Positions 43,352 through 51,090 of a DNA stretch of 64,000 nt are shown piece after piece. The position numbers were made by a program, and so were the translations under genes. The stretch lies in the NCBI GenBank assembly GCA_028282545.1, contig JANQHT010000086.1, forward strand, positions 1-64,000, read 5' to 3'. The notes beneath the pieces were generated by a model that was not told the origin of the DNA, did not search any database, and saw only the letters and a list, made by a program, of their open reading frames with translations. This stretch comes from Spirochaetales bacterium. Lineage in GTDB: Bacteria; Spirochaetota; Spirochaetia; DSM-27196; Alkalispirochaetaceae. Each line of letters opens with the position of its first letter. Within the stretch, counting starts at the first letter, position 1.

Positions 43352-44581
43352 TCAGAGGCGAGTCATTGCCGAGTCGCTATCAACCGTCGATAGAAGGGGC
43401 TCGGAAACGGCAATTTCACCTAATTCCAGGGTATTCTTAATACGTACGATCGAGGCGTCGCGCCAGTCGCGCACGCGAGAGGTCATGAGCGCTGCTCTAA
43501 CGGCGTCTTCGAGATCAGGAAAAACGATCGGCATCCGGCCGCTTTCGGGATTACCCGAGGCGATCGCATTTGCGTAGGTCGACTCTCGGTCAAACACCGC
43601 CGCAACGGGTTCCAGCACGAAGTCGGCGAGACCCACTCCAATCGCATTCCCGTGACTGACCGGCGTGATCCCTGCGACGATTATCCGATCGATCAACGGT
43701 CCGGTGAAACCGGGTAGCACACCTTTCGCCGTACGGCCGACGATATTCGGATCCATGCCGGCGCCGCTGATATCTTTGCCGATCTCGTCGATGATCAACA
43801 CGTCTATGTACCGGAATCGAAGCCGCGGCATGTTGCGATACGCCCGGGCGAGCAGTTCCGGTTCGCGCTGGATTATGGCGCCGCCGGGAATAGCTTCGAT
43901 GTGTTCCGTTCTGTCGTATGCGTTTTCGATAATCGCCAGTCCGAACGGGACGTGTACCGAGTTCAGGACCACGGAGGCCGCTTCCGGGATCAGGCGGGCA
44001 AATGCGTCAAAACCCTCCTCGTGAAGTCGGGAACACCCGTCGTGGCGGCCAAACCCGATCGCGAGCATCTTGCAGATTCCGCTTTCTACGGTACCGCTGT
44101 AGTCGGTGTGCGGTTTGACGCGGTTCACCGGGACCACGGCATCGTACTCAACAAGGGAGGTACCTACCATCACGGGAACGCCGTCATCCGTTTCACCGAT
44201 GGGAAAAACGTCCATCTCGGTATCAATCGGGGCTCCCACGGCGATTTCAGTTATACCCAACGCGGCCAACACCGCGCGCTGACCATCAGACGTCCCACCG
44301 CCGTGGCTTCCCATTGCAGAAACAATAGAAACGTCGAGCCGTCGGTCTCGGAAAACTGCGACGATTTCGCGAACGATGCAAACTAGGTTGGCAATGCCGC
44401 GACTTCCAACGGCTACGGCAACGCGCTTTCCCGGCATCAAACCGCTCTCGTCGATTTGAGACTGAACCGCCGTCCGAACGACGGATCGAACATCCTCAAG
44501 ATGTTCATCGGGAAACGATTGACGCACCGGGAACAGTTTTGGAATGGGCAGCGATGCTATTCGGCCTGGAATCAACGCCAT
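43352..44581 (-). CDS. LarA-like (DUF2088) protein, lactate-racemase superfamily
   Basis: Cytoplasmic protein of 409 residues of the LarA_N/DUF2088 group. Characteristic stretches: VSAMGSHGGGTSDGQRAVLA, VVPVNRVKPHTDYSGTVESG and MLAIGFGRHDG, with histidines at positions comparable to the LarA active site. LarA uses a nickel-pincer cofactor to racemise or epimerise 2-hydroxy acids; several relatives have other sugar-acid substrates. Here it is divergent from an FGGY kinase and near a DapA-like aldolase and TRAP importer, so a sugar-acid epimerase is plausible. The promoter's -10 lies only 6 bases before the ATG and no ribosome site exists, so the message may be leaderless. Confidence 0.82.
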   Translation of the reverse strand: MALIPGRIASLPIPKLFPVRQSFPDEHLEDVRSVVRTAVQSQIDESGLMPGKRVAVAVGSRGIANLVCIVREIVAVFRDRRLDVSIVSAMGSHGGGTSDGQRAVLAALGITEIAVGAPIDTEMDVFPIGETDDGVPVMVGTSLVEYDAVVPVNRVKPHTDYSGTVESGICKMLAIGFGRHDGCSRLHEEGFDAFARLIPEAASVVLNSVHVPFGLAIIENAYDRTEHIEAIPGGAIIQREPELLARAYRNMPRLRFRYIDVLIIDEIGKDISGAGMDPNIVGRTAKGVLPGFTGPLIDRIIVAGITPVSHGNAIGVGLADFVLEPVAAVFDRESTYANAIASGNPESGRMPIVFPDLEDAVRAALMTSRVRDWRDASIVRIKNTLELGEIAVSEPLLSTVDSDSAMTRL

Positions 44582-44584
44582 TTA

Positions 44585-44616
44585 GTAATTATATTACGTA
44601 AAATACCGCGTTACAA
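44585..44616 (-). promoter_or_regulatory. Promoter with HexR-like operator, apparently leaderless (LarA-like gene)
   Basis: Minus-strand TTGTAA (44611-44616) and TATAAT (44588-44593) are spaced by 17 bases; the ATG begins at 44581, 6 bases after the -10. The palindrome GTAAT-TAT-ATTAC (44585-44597) covers the -10 box. It is one of four matches to GTAGTA(W)3TTAC in this cluster. Confidence 0.65.
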
Positions 44617-44657
44617 CTGAAAAAACCGGCAAAACTCCCTTCCGATTCGCAAAATAA

Positions 44658-44670
44658 GTAGTATAATTAC
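44658..44670 (+). promoter_or_regulatory. HexR-like operator over the -10 box of the FGGY kinase gene
   Basis: GTAGTATAATTAC contains a perfect TATAAT (44662-44667). The kinase ATG at 44675 is 7 bases after it and there is no Shine-Dalgarno, so this message also looks leaderless. The -35 box is poor (TTCCGA at 44640-44645, 16-base spacing), so an activator or alternative sigma factor is possible. Confidence 0.6.
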
Positions 44671-44674
44671 ATAT

Positions 44675-46048
44675 ATGCACAGTCGCCCCCCGGTGGTTCT
44701 TGGTCTTGATGTGGGTACGAGTTCTCTCAAGTACGTCGCATACCAGATAGACACATCCGAAGTCCGCGTCCGGGCAACACACGCATATTCGGGCCACGGC
44801 GGCCGAGCAGTTCACCTAACCGACTATATCAGTGCAATCGACGAAGCGATTGTGGTGGTCAGCGAGGAGAACGAAATCCGCGCCGTTGCTTTTACCACCC
44901 AGATGTACTCGCTTGTTACGGGCACCGGGAGCGTTGTGGGTTGGGATTCACCGTGGAAACTGGCACCACATCTTGGAAATGAGTTCCGAGAGGTATGCCC
45001 GGCGAGCGGAGCTCAACCGGATCCAATCTTCCCTATCTTCAAATTGGCGGATATCGATGAGCAACGCCGGCGCGGGATTTCGCTGTTGCCGTATGGCATC
45101 AAAGCAGCTCTCATCGAGCACTACAGCGGGCGTCGTGTGGTAGACATGTCCGAAGCGTCGGCTACCGGGATATACGACGTGCGTGCAAACCGATGGTGTG
45201 AGCGGTACGCCGCGTGGGGTGTTCCGATCGGCGATCTGCCGATGATCGTCCGTCACGACGAACGTATTGGCGTCGTCCGCAAGGAGTTCGGATTCACCGA
45301 CCACTTTGCGATCGTTCCGGGACTCGGGGACGGCGTCTCTGCATCCGTTCGCGGCGCCGAATATGCTACCGTCGCGGCCAACCTCGGAACCTCGGTTGCG
45401 GCTCGCGCGATCGTGAACTTTCCGGTGACTGCAACCGTACCGACAGAGGTCGATACTGACAACGATCAAGCGCACTGGGTCTTTCGAATCGACGAACACC
45501 GCGCAGTACGAGGTGGTATCTCTCGCGCCGGATTCGGGATGCTCGATCAGTTTCGAAGTGCGGGCTACGCGGTCGACGCGTTTACCAAAGGTCCGGAACC
45601 GTTGTTTGTGCCGTGGGTTTTCGGTGTGCAGTGGCCGCTTTGGGACACCCGTGCCGTTCCCGCTCTGATTGGAGTTGGCCCCGACACGTCGCACAACGCG
45701 ATCGGAAGTGCGATTCGCAGGTCAGTTGCGTTTGGCATCGCCTGGATGATCGAATCGCATCTGCCGAGTGATGGAACTACGCCGTGCCTGGTAGCGGGCG
45801 GAGGCACCGGTCACCAGTTGTTTATGGATGACCTGGCCGGGTGTGTGCCGGTGCCGATGATCCTGCCCGATGGGGCCGACTACTTCGCTGCGGAGGGAGC
45901 GGCTCTGTCGGCGGCGAACGCGATAGGAAACCCCGTGGAGCTGCCCCGCCCTTCCGCGAAGACGATTCAGCCCACCGGTACGCTCACCGAGCAGTTCGAA
46001 AAATGGAAAACGGTCGCGTCGCGACCGACAAAAGCATACTACCTATAG
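44675..46048 (+). CDS. FGGY-family carbohydrate kinase
   Basis: ATP-dependent sugar kinase of the FGGY/actin-like fold, 457 residues. Seen: LGLDVGTSSLKYVAYQID (phosphate-1 loop), AFTTQMYSLVTG, PIFKLADIDEQ and, in the C-terminal half, the nucleotide-binding VAGGGTGHQLFMDDLAGC and FAAEGAALSAANAIG. The catalytic Asp region is GLGDGVSAS. Members phosphorylate gluconate, xylulose, ribulose, glycerol and others; the substrate here cannot be named, but a sugar acid made by the LarA-like or imported by TRAP is likely. It is followed by the aldolase gene after 10 bases. Confidence 0.88.
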   Translation: MHSRPPVVLGLDVGTSSLKYVAYQIDTSEVRVRATHAYSGHGGRAVHLTDYISAIDEAIVVVSEENEIRAVAFTTQMYSLVTGTGSVVGWDSPWKLAPHLGNEFREVCPASGAQPDPIFPIFKLADIDEQRRRGISLLPYGIKAALIEHYSGRRVVDMSEASATGIYDVRANRWCERYAAWGVPIGDLPMIVRHDERIGVVRKEFGFTDHFAIVPGLGDGVSASVRGAEYATVAANLGTSVAARAIVNFPVTATVPTEVDTDNDQAHWVFRIDEHRAVRGGISRAGFGMLDQFRSAGYAVDAFTKGPEPLFVPWVFGVQWPLWDTRAVPALIGVGPDTSHNAIGSAIRRSVAFGIAWMIESHLPSDGTTPCLVAGGGTGHQLFMDDLAGCVPVPMILPDGADYFAAEGAALSAANAIGNPVELPRPSAKTIQPTGTLTEQFEKWKTVASRPTKAYYL

Positions 46049-46058
46049 GAGTAAATGT

Positions 46059-46973
46059 ATGATCACTGGATCACTGGTTCCCAATATCACGATCTTTGCC
46101 GCCGACGGATCGATCGATGACGACAAGACGGCGTGGCACATGAAGTGGATGTTCGACCGTGGGCTGGACGGGCTCTTCCTGACCGGCAGCTACGGCGCGG
46201 GCCCCCTGATGTCGGTAGCGGAACGGACGCGCGTCTATGAGATCGCCGCGGAAGTGGCGTCGACGCTGCCGGGCGCGTTTCTTTTGCCCCACGTCGGTGC
46301 TCTCCGGACCGACGACGCCGTCGCACTCGCAAAGGCGGCCGAAAAGGCGGGCGCCGTGGCGGTGGGTGCGGTCCCCCCGTTTTACTACAAATTCACCGAG
46401 GAGGACGTCCGCGATTACTACCAGGCCATTATCAAAGCCGTCGATATCCCCGTGTTCGCCTACAACAACCCCGCTACTTCGCGGTTCACCATGTCCGTGA
46501 AGTTCGTGAAGGAACTGATGAAGTCGGGTCTGGCCGGTCTCAAGGACAGCCCGCTCAACGTCGGGTTTCTCAGCCGTTTGGCCTACGAGGCGCGCCAAGA
46601 GAACTCCGGTTTCCAGATCATTCTCGGCACATCGACCGGATGGCTTCCCTTCTACCACATGGGCGTACGAGCGATGATCGCGGGAATGAACAACTGGGCA
46701 CCGGAAATCATCACGGAACTGGTTCACGCGACGACTGCCGGCGAATGGGATCGCGCCGAGAAAGCCTACGTGGTCATGGCGGATCTCAGCGCAAAGATGC
46801 ACTTCACCGACAGCACGATTATTTCGCACCTCGGTCTGTATGCGCGCGGCAATGACGCGGGGTACCCCCGTTCACCGATGCGTCTGCCCGATCGCTCGGA
46901 CGAGGTCTACGAACGCGTGGCCGGTATCATCAAGGGAGGCTTCGACGCTCTCGGTTTGGATCTAAAGGGTTGA
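46059..46973 (+). CDS. Dihydrodipicolinate-synthase/N-acetylneuraminate-lyase family aldolase
   Basis: Class I Schiff-base aldolase of 304 residues. The lysine is Lys162 in AGLKDSP and the helper Tyr135 is in PVFAYNNP. The pyruvate-binding G-T-T-G-E motif is changed to TGSYGAGPL, which argues against DapA itself and for a 2-keto-3-deoxy sugar-acid or 4-hydroxy-2-oxoglutarate type of reaction. TAGGAG lies 8 bases before the ATG. The operon with the FGGY kinase ends at the terminator at 47030-47056. It should cleave the phosphorylated or oxidised sugar acid to pyruvate and an aldehyde (inference). Confidence 0.88.
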   Translation: MITGSLVPNITIFAADGSIDDDKTAWHMKWMFDRGLDGLFLTGSYGAGPLMSVAERTRVYEIAAEVASTLPGAFLLPHVGALRTDDAVALAKAAEKAGAVAVGAVPPFYYKFTEEDVRDYYQAIIKAVDIPVFAYNNPATSRFTMSVKFVKELMKSGLAGLKDSPLNVGFLSRLAYEARQENSGFQIILGTSTGWLPFYHMGVRAMIAGMNNWAPEIITELVHATTAGEWDRAEKAYVVMADLSAKMHFTDSTIISHLGLYARGNDAGYPRSPMRLPDRSDEVYERVAGIIKGGFDALGLDLKG

Positions 46974-47029
46974 CACAGAGACAGGGAGCCTTGGTTCAGT
47001 TCAAATCCGGGTGACCCAAGATATAGAAA

Positions 47030-47056
47030 AAGCGTCCACAGGGGCGCTTCTTTTTT
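47030..47056 (+). terminator. Intrinsic terminator after the aldolase gene
   Basis: AAGCGTCC (47030-47037) pairs with GGGCGCTT (47042-47049, one G-T pair) around ACAG, followed by CTTTTTT. It ends the kinase-aldolase operon; the next gene is convergent. Confidence 0.75.
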
Positions 47057-47136
47057 ACCACATCGTGGCTTTTTACCACCGCCGCTGCGGGAAAACGGTA
47101 GCGCCCGGTGAACGGAGCGATCCTGTGTTTTTCCGG

Positions 47137-48114
47137 CTAGTTGATTGCAGTCGCCGGACGGATACCGTCCAATGCACTGAGAATCGCATCCACCACGTCA
47201 TCGCCGAGTCGAACCATAGAATCTTTCGTGTACGAGGCGATGTGTGGAGTGAACAACACGTTGTCGAGGCTCAGAAGCGGCGACCCGGTTGGCGGTTCCT
47301 GCTCGAACACGTCGGTTGCGTACCCTCCGATCCGTTTCTCTACGAGAGCGGAGTGAATCGAACGTTCATCGACGACACCGCCGCGCGCCGTGTTAACCAC
47401 AAAGGCGCCGCGTTTCATCCCGGCTATGAGGTTGTCGCTTATGATGCGACGCGTTTCGTCTGCCAGGGGAAGGTGGATTGACACAAAGTCCGCGTCGGCA
47501 ACCGCCTTTTCAATCGTCGGTGCAAGTTCAATCCAGTCCGGCACGCCACCGCGTTTGGCCGCCGGCGGATCGAATGCGATCACAGTGCAACCAAAAGCGC
47601 GCACCCTCTCCGCGACGGCCATCCCGATGCGCCCCAGCCCGAGCACGGCGACGCTCTTTCCACCAAGACCGACACCCATGACTCGGGGCCACTCGCCTTC
47701 CACGACGGATCTGTGGGCGGAGTATATTTGCCGGCTCAAACCAAGCATCAAACCGATGGTGAGGTCCGCGACCGGTGTGTGGTTTTGTCCGGGAGCGTTT
47801 GCAACGGTAATGCTCCGTCGAGCACACTCGGCAACGTCGATGTTGTCGACCCCAACGCCGTGTTTGACAACGGCCCTCAGGTTGGGTGCGTGCCGGAGCG
47901 TATCGGCGCTGACCGGAGCGGTCGAGACGATCCAACCGCAGGCACCACCCAAGTGCAGTGAGAGGCAATCCGATTCGAACCCGGCTCCCTCCCGACATTC
48001 GACGATCTCGTACCCGGCGTCTCGGAGGCGCTGAAGGTGCGCGGGATCGTTCAATCCGAATGATCGTGCCGTAATGAGGATTGTGCCGCGCGCAGAACCG
48101 TGGTGTGCCGCCAT
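47137..48114 (-). CDS. D-isomer-specific 2-hydroxyacid dehydrogenase (SerA-like)
   Basis: NAD(P)-dependent dehydrogenase of 325 residues. Early motif GVGVDNIDV, dinucleotide fold VAVLGLGRIGMAVAE, then NTARGGVVDE, DVFEQEPP and the catalytic FTPHIAS. It resembles the phosphoglycerate dehydrogenase branch but lacks the ACT domain, so it is likely a catabolic hydroxyacid dehydrogenase for the neighbouring sugar-acid pathway. It is divergent from the TRAP transporter operon. The operator/-10 lies immediately before the ATG and no Shine-Dalgarno is visible. Confidence 0.9.
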   Translation of the reverse strand: MAAHHGSARGTILITARSFGLNDPAHLQRLRDAGYEIVECREGAGFESDCLSLHLGGACGWIVSTAPVSADTLRHAPNLRAVVKHGVGVDNIDVAECARRSITVANAPGQNHTPVADLTIGLMLGLSRQIYSAHRSVVEGEWPRVMGVGLGGKSVAVLGLGRIGMAVAERVRAFGCTVIAFDPPAAKRGGVPDWIELAPTIEKAVADADFVSIHLPLADETRRIISDNLIAGMKRGAFVVNTARGGVVDERSIHSALVEKRIGGYATDVFEQEPPTGSPLLSLDNVLFTPHIASYTKDSMVRLGDDVVDAILSALDGIRPATAIN

Positions 48115-48116
48115 AA

Positions 48117-48131
48117 TGTAAATATACTACA
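48117..48131 (-). promoter_or_regulatory. HexR-like operator over the -10 region of the hydroxyacid dehydrogenase gene
   Basis: Plus-strand TGTAAATATACTACA, read on the minus strand as TGTAGTATATTTACA, matches GTAGTA(W)3TTAC. It contains TATATT, 6 bases before the ATG (48114), so this message may be leaderless as well. TTGACC upstream is 20 bases from the -10, too far for a standard promoter. Confidence 0.55.
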
Positions 48132-48190
48132 ATAAGAAGACGTTTCGGTCAATATTGAAAACAATTTCCTGTGATATCCGAATTTTTCTC

Positions 48191-48225
48191 TTTACAACTC
48201 GGGTTTATGTGGTAAAATTACTACA
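48191..48225 (+). promoter_or_regulatory. TRAP operon promoter with HexR-like operator
   Basis: TTTACA (48191-48196) and TAAAAT (48213-48218) are spaced by 16 bases. TGTGGTAAAATTACTACA (48208-48225) is a near-perfect palindrome covering the -10. Unlike the other three sites in this cluster, a Shine-Dalgarno (AAGGAGG, 48234-48240) and a normal leader precede the ATG at 48246. Confidence 0.65.
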
Positions 48226-48245
48226 TATTTCACAAGGAGGACCCA

Positions 48246-49256
48246 ATGAAACGGTTCAGTTATGTTGTTTTTGTAATTGTCTTGGCCTCGTTCGCTACGG
48301 TCGGCGCGTTTGCTTCCGGCGGGGCTGAAGCCGAAACCGTTGAAGCTCAGGTAATTAAGATTGCCAACTTCTACGCCCCGTCGCACCCCGTCAACGTGGC
48401 GCTGCGGGAGACGTTTGTGCCCCAGGTGGCGGATCTCTCCGACGGGAGATACGTCGTCGAGGTGTACGACAGTTCCAGCCTCGGCGCCGAGCGCGAGCTA
48501 ACCGAGGGCGTCCGTCTGGGTACGATCGAAATGGGTGTGGCCGGTGGTCTGCTCTCAGAGTCGTACCCGGTTCTTAAGGTGCTTGAGTTGCCCTTTATGT
48601 TCAACGACTACGACCACGTGTGGCGTGTTTTAGACGGCGAACTCGGCGATGAATTCGAAGCCGCCTTCGAAGATGCCGGTCTCAAGGTTCTTGCCTGGAT
48701 AGGGAACGGGTTCCGCGTATTCTCCAACGGCGTTCGCCCCATCGCTTCACCGGCCGATGCCGATGGCATCAAGATGCGCATGCCCGAGAATGAGATGTAC
48801 ATTGCCCTGGCCGAATCTGCCGGGTTCAACGTCGTCACGATGCCGTTCAGCGAAGTGTTCAATGCCCTCTCCACCCGCGTTGTCGATGGCCAGGATAATC
48901 CCCTGGCCACGCTGGTCGCATCCAACTTCTATGAAGTGCAGGATCACGTCTCGATCTCCAACCACATGTTCAGTCACGGTTCGATCGTCATGAACCTGGA
49001 TCTGTGGAACTCGCTCAGCGCTGACGATCGGGCGATGTTCCAACAGGCAGCGGATGCCGCGGCCGCCCAGCAACGGCAATTGCTCGCGGACACAACGGCA
49101 GACTACCTGAAAACCGTTGAAGATGCCGGGCTTGTGGTAACGTATCCCGACGTTGACGCGTTCCGCGCCGCCACGGCAACGGTTCGCGACGAGTTCGCCG
49201 CCAACTACCCGTGGGCGCCGGAGCTGATCAACGCGATCCTTGCCGTCGGCAACTAA
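48246..49256 (+). CDS. dctP: TRAP transporter substrate-binding protein DctP type
   Basis: Periplasmic binding protein of 336 residues for a carboxylate. Signal peptide ends ...VGAFASGGAEAE with no lipobox. Typical DctP motifs: SLGAERELTEGVRLGTIEM near residue 80, LPFMFNDYDH, NGFRVFSNGVRPI (the Arg that binds the carboxylate) and VVDGQDNPLA. The AAGGAGG site fixes the ATG. It leads the TRAP genes P-Q-M. The neighbouring LarA-like, kinase, aldolase and dehydrogenase genes suggest a sugar acid as ligand. Confidence 0.93.
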   Translation: MKRFSYVVFVIVLASFATVGAFASGGAEAETVEAQVIKIANFYAPSHPVNVALRETFVPQVADLSDGRYVVEVYDSSSLGAERELTEGVRLGTIEMGVAGGLLSESYPVLKVLELPFMFNDYDHVWRVLDGELGDEFEAAFEDAGLKVLAWIGNGFRVFSNGVRPIASPADADGIKMRMPENEMYIALAESAGFNVVTMPFSEVFNALSTRVVDGQDNPLATLVASNFYEVQDHVSISNHMFSHGSIVMNLDLWNSLSADDRAMFQQAADAAAAQQRQLLADTTADYLKTVEDAGLVVTYPDVDAFRAATATVRDEFAANYPWAPELINAILAVGN

Positions 49257-49284
49257 TCCTCGATCCTCGGACTATACTGATTGG

Positions 49285-49311
49285 GCCGGTGCGCTGTAGG
49301 TGTGTACCGGC
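49285..49311 (+). terminator. Stem-loop between dctP and dctQ
   Basis: GCCGGTGCGC (49285-49294) pairs with GTGTACCGGC (49302-49311) using two G-U pairs, loop TGTAGGT, followed by CATTCCTTT. The U-run is weak, so it is probably an attenuator or 3' stabiliser for dctP RNA rather than a full terminator. Confidence 0.5.
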
Positions 49312-49341
49312 TCATTCCTTTAATGCCGACCGGGAGGTGCA

Positions 49342-49815
49342 GTGAAGACCATCGAACGAATTGTGGAGGTGATCATCTTTGTCCTGCTACTTTCAATGGC
49401 GGGGATGGTGTTTGCCAACGTTGTGGGCCGCTACCTCCTCGGGACGTCACTGACGTGGGCCCATGAGCTGGCGCGGTATCAGTTCGTGTGGCTCACTTTC
49501 CTGGGAGCCGCCATCGGCCTCAACCACGGTGCCCACGTCGGAATGGACTTGTTGACCGAACACGTCGGCCCCCGTGTTCGAGTCGTCCTGACGTACGTTG
49601 CCGACGCCACGATTTTTGTCTTTCTCTACGTCTGGTTCCGCTTCGGGTTTCGCCTCATCGACGTCAACATCGGATACCGCGGACCCGGAAGTGGGATTCC
49701 AATGACGCTCGTATACGCGGTGGGTCCGGTGGCGTCGGTCCTTGCCGCGGTGTTCCTCACGCGACGTGTCGTTGCGCGCATCACGAGTGGGTCGGAGAGG
49801 GCGTCAACAGAATGA
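49342..49815 (+). CDS. dctQ: TRAP transporter small membrane subunit DctQ
   Basis: Inner-membrane protein of 157 residues with four helices. Family marks: ANVVGRYLLGTSLTWAHELA after helix 1 and GLNHGAHVGMDLL before helix 3. GTG 49342 follows GGGAGG; 85 bases and a stem-loop separate it from dctP. It overlaps dctM by 4 bases (ATGA). Confidence 0.92.
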   Translation: MKTIERIVEVIIFVLLLSMAGMVFANVVGRYLLGTSLTWAHELARYQFVWLTFLGAAIGLNHGAHVGMDLLTEHVGPRVRVVLTYVADATIFVFLYVWFRFGFRLIDVNIGYRGPGSGIPMTLVYAVGPVASVLAAVFLTRRVVARITSGSERASTE

Positions 49816-51086
49816 TCTGGTGGTTCCTGGCGGTGTTTTTCGTACTCCTGATCGTCGGTGTACCGGTCGCCTATTCGTTGGGTTTGACGATGATCGTCCT
49901 GATCGTTACCCAAACCAACCTGCCGCTCCTGCTCGTCGCGCAGCAGTTGGTCATCGGAGCCGACAACTTCTCCTTGATCGCGATTCCCTTCTTTATGCTC
50001 ACCGCCGAGTTTATGTCCTCCGGCGGAATAACCAAACGGCTCGTCGATTTTGTAAACGGTCTAATCGGGTGGATCACCGGCGGCCTCGCACTGGTGAATA
50101 TCGGTGCGAGCATGCTCATGGCGGGATTGTCCGGATCGTCCGTGGCGGATGCGGCGATGATGGGTTCGCTCCTGATTCCCTCCATGAAGGAGAAAGGATA
50201 CGCCCCCGGCTACGCTGCCGGCGTGACCGCAGCGAGTTCCACGATCGGGATCATTATTCCCCCGAGTATCCCGATGATCGTACTCGGATTTATCGCCGAG
50301 ATATCGGTAATTCGATTGTTTCTCGGCGGTTTGGTCCCGGGAGTGCTGATCGGACTCGCCATGCTCGTCACGGCGTACGTTACGTCCAAGATGGCCGGTT
50401 ACCCGCGCGAACAGCGGGTTGCGTTTCGCGTACTCCTGCAACGATTCGTCCGGACGTTCTGGGCGTTACTCCTCCCCCTGATCGTACTGGGTGGTATTCT
50501 CGGCGGTGTCTTCACCGTGACCGAGGCATCGACCATCGCGGTGGTGTACGCGCTCCTGGTATCCGTATTCGTCTACCGCGAGATGACCTGGCGTACCTTC
50601 TACCGATCCGTGATCCGTGCCGCGATAACCTCCGGCACCGTCATGATGATCGTGGCAACCGCCTCAGGCGTGGCATGGCTGTTGACGAGTGCCCAGGTGC
50701 CGCAGTCGCTCGCCCGAGGGCTCCAGGAACTCACGGACAATCCGTACGTTTTTCTGCTGTTGGTGAACCTGTTCCTCCTGATCGTCGGCGCGGTGATGGA
50801 TCTCACTGCGGCGCTCCTGGTTCTGGGGCCAATCCTTTTACCGATCGCGATGCAGTACGGTCTCGATCCCATTCACTTTGGAATTGTCATGGTAACCAAC
50901 CTTGCGATCGGCTTGGTGACGCCGCCGGTCGGTTCCTGTCTCTATCTGACCGTACCCTTCGCCGGCGTCCCTGTCTCAAACGTCATTCGCCACACGGTGC
51001 CATTCCTCGCAAGCGAGGTGGCGGTATTGATCCTGATCACCTACGTCCCGCTGCTGGTAACACTTTTGCCATCGCTCATGGGTTAG
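49812..51086 (+). CDS. dctM: TRAP transporter large membrane subunit DctM
   Basis: Inner-membrane protein of 424 residues with about eleven to twelve helices, the sodium-coupled carrier of the TRAP system. Seen: IPFFMLTAEFMSSGGITKRL, MAGLSGSSVADAAMMGSLLI and IIIPPSIPMIVLG in the first half; LVTPPVGSCLY near the end. The ATG overlaps dctQ; the longer frame upstream to 49488 is a shadow. The RpiR regulator starts 4 bases after its stop, so it is probably in the same operon. Confidence 0.95.
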   Translation: MIWWFLAVFFVLLIVGVPVAYSLGLTMIVLIVTQTNLPLLLVAQQLVIGADNFSLIAIPFFMLTAEFMSSGGITKRLVDFVNGLIGWITGGLALVNIGASMLMAGLSGSSVADAAMMGSLLIPSMKEKGYAPGYAAGVTAASSTIGIIIPPSIPMIVLGFIAEISVIRLFLGGLVPGVLIGLAMLVTAYVTSKMAGYPREQRVAFRVLLQRFVRTFWALLLPLIVLGGILGGVFTVTEASTIAVVYALLVSVFVYREMTWRTFYRSVIRAAITSGTVMMIVATASGVAWLLTSAQVPQSLARGLQELTDNPYVFLLLVNLFLLIVGAVMDLTAALLVLGPILLPIAMQYGLDPIHFGIVMVTNLAIGLVTPPVGSCLYLTVPFAGVPVSNVIRHTVPFLASEVAVLILITYVPLLVTLLPSLMG

Positions 51087-51090
51087 TGAT

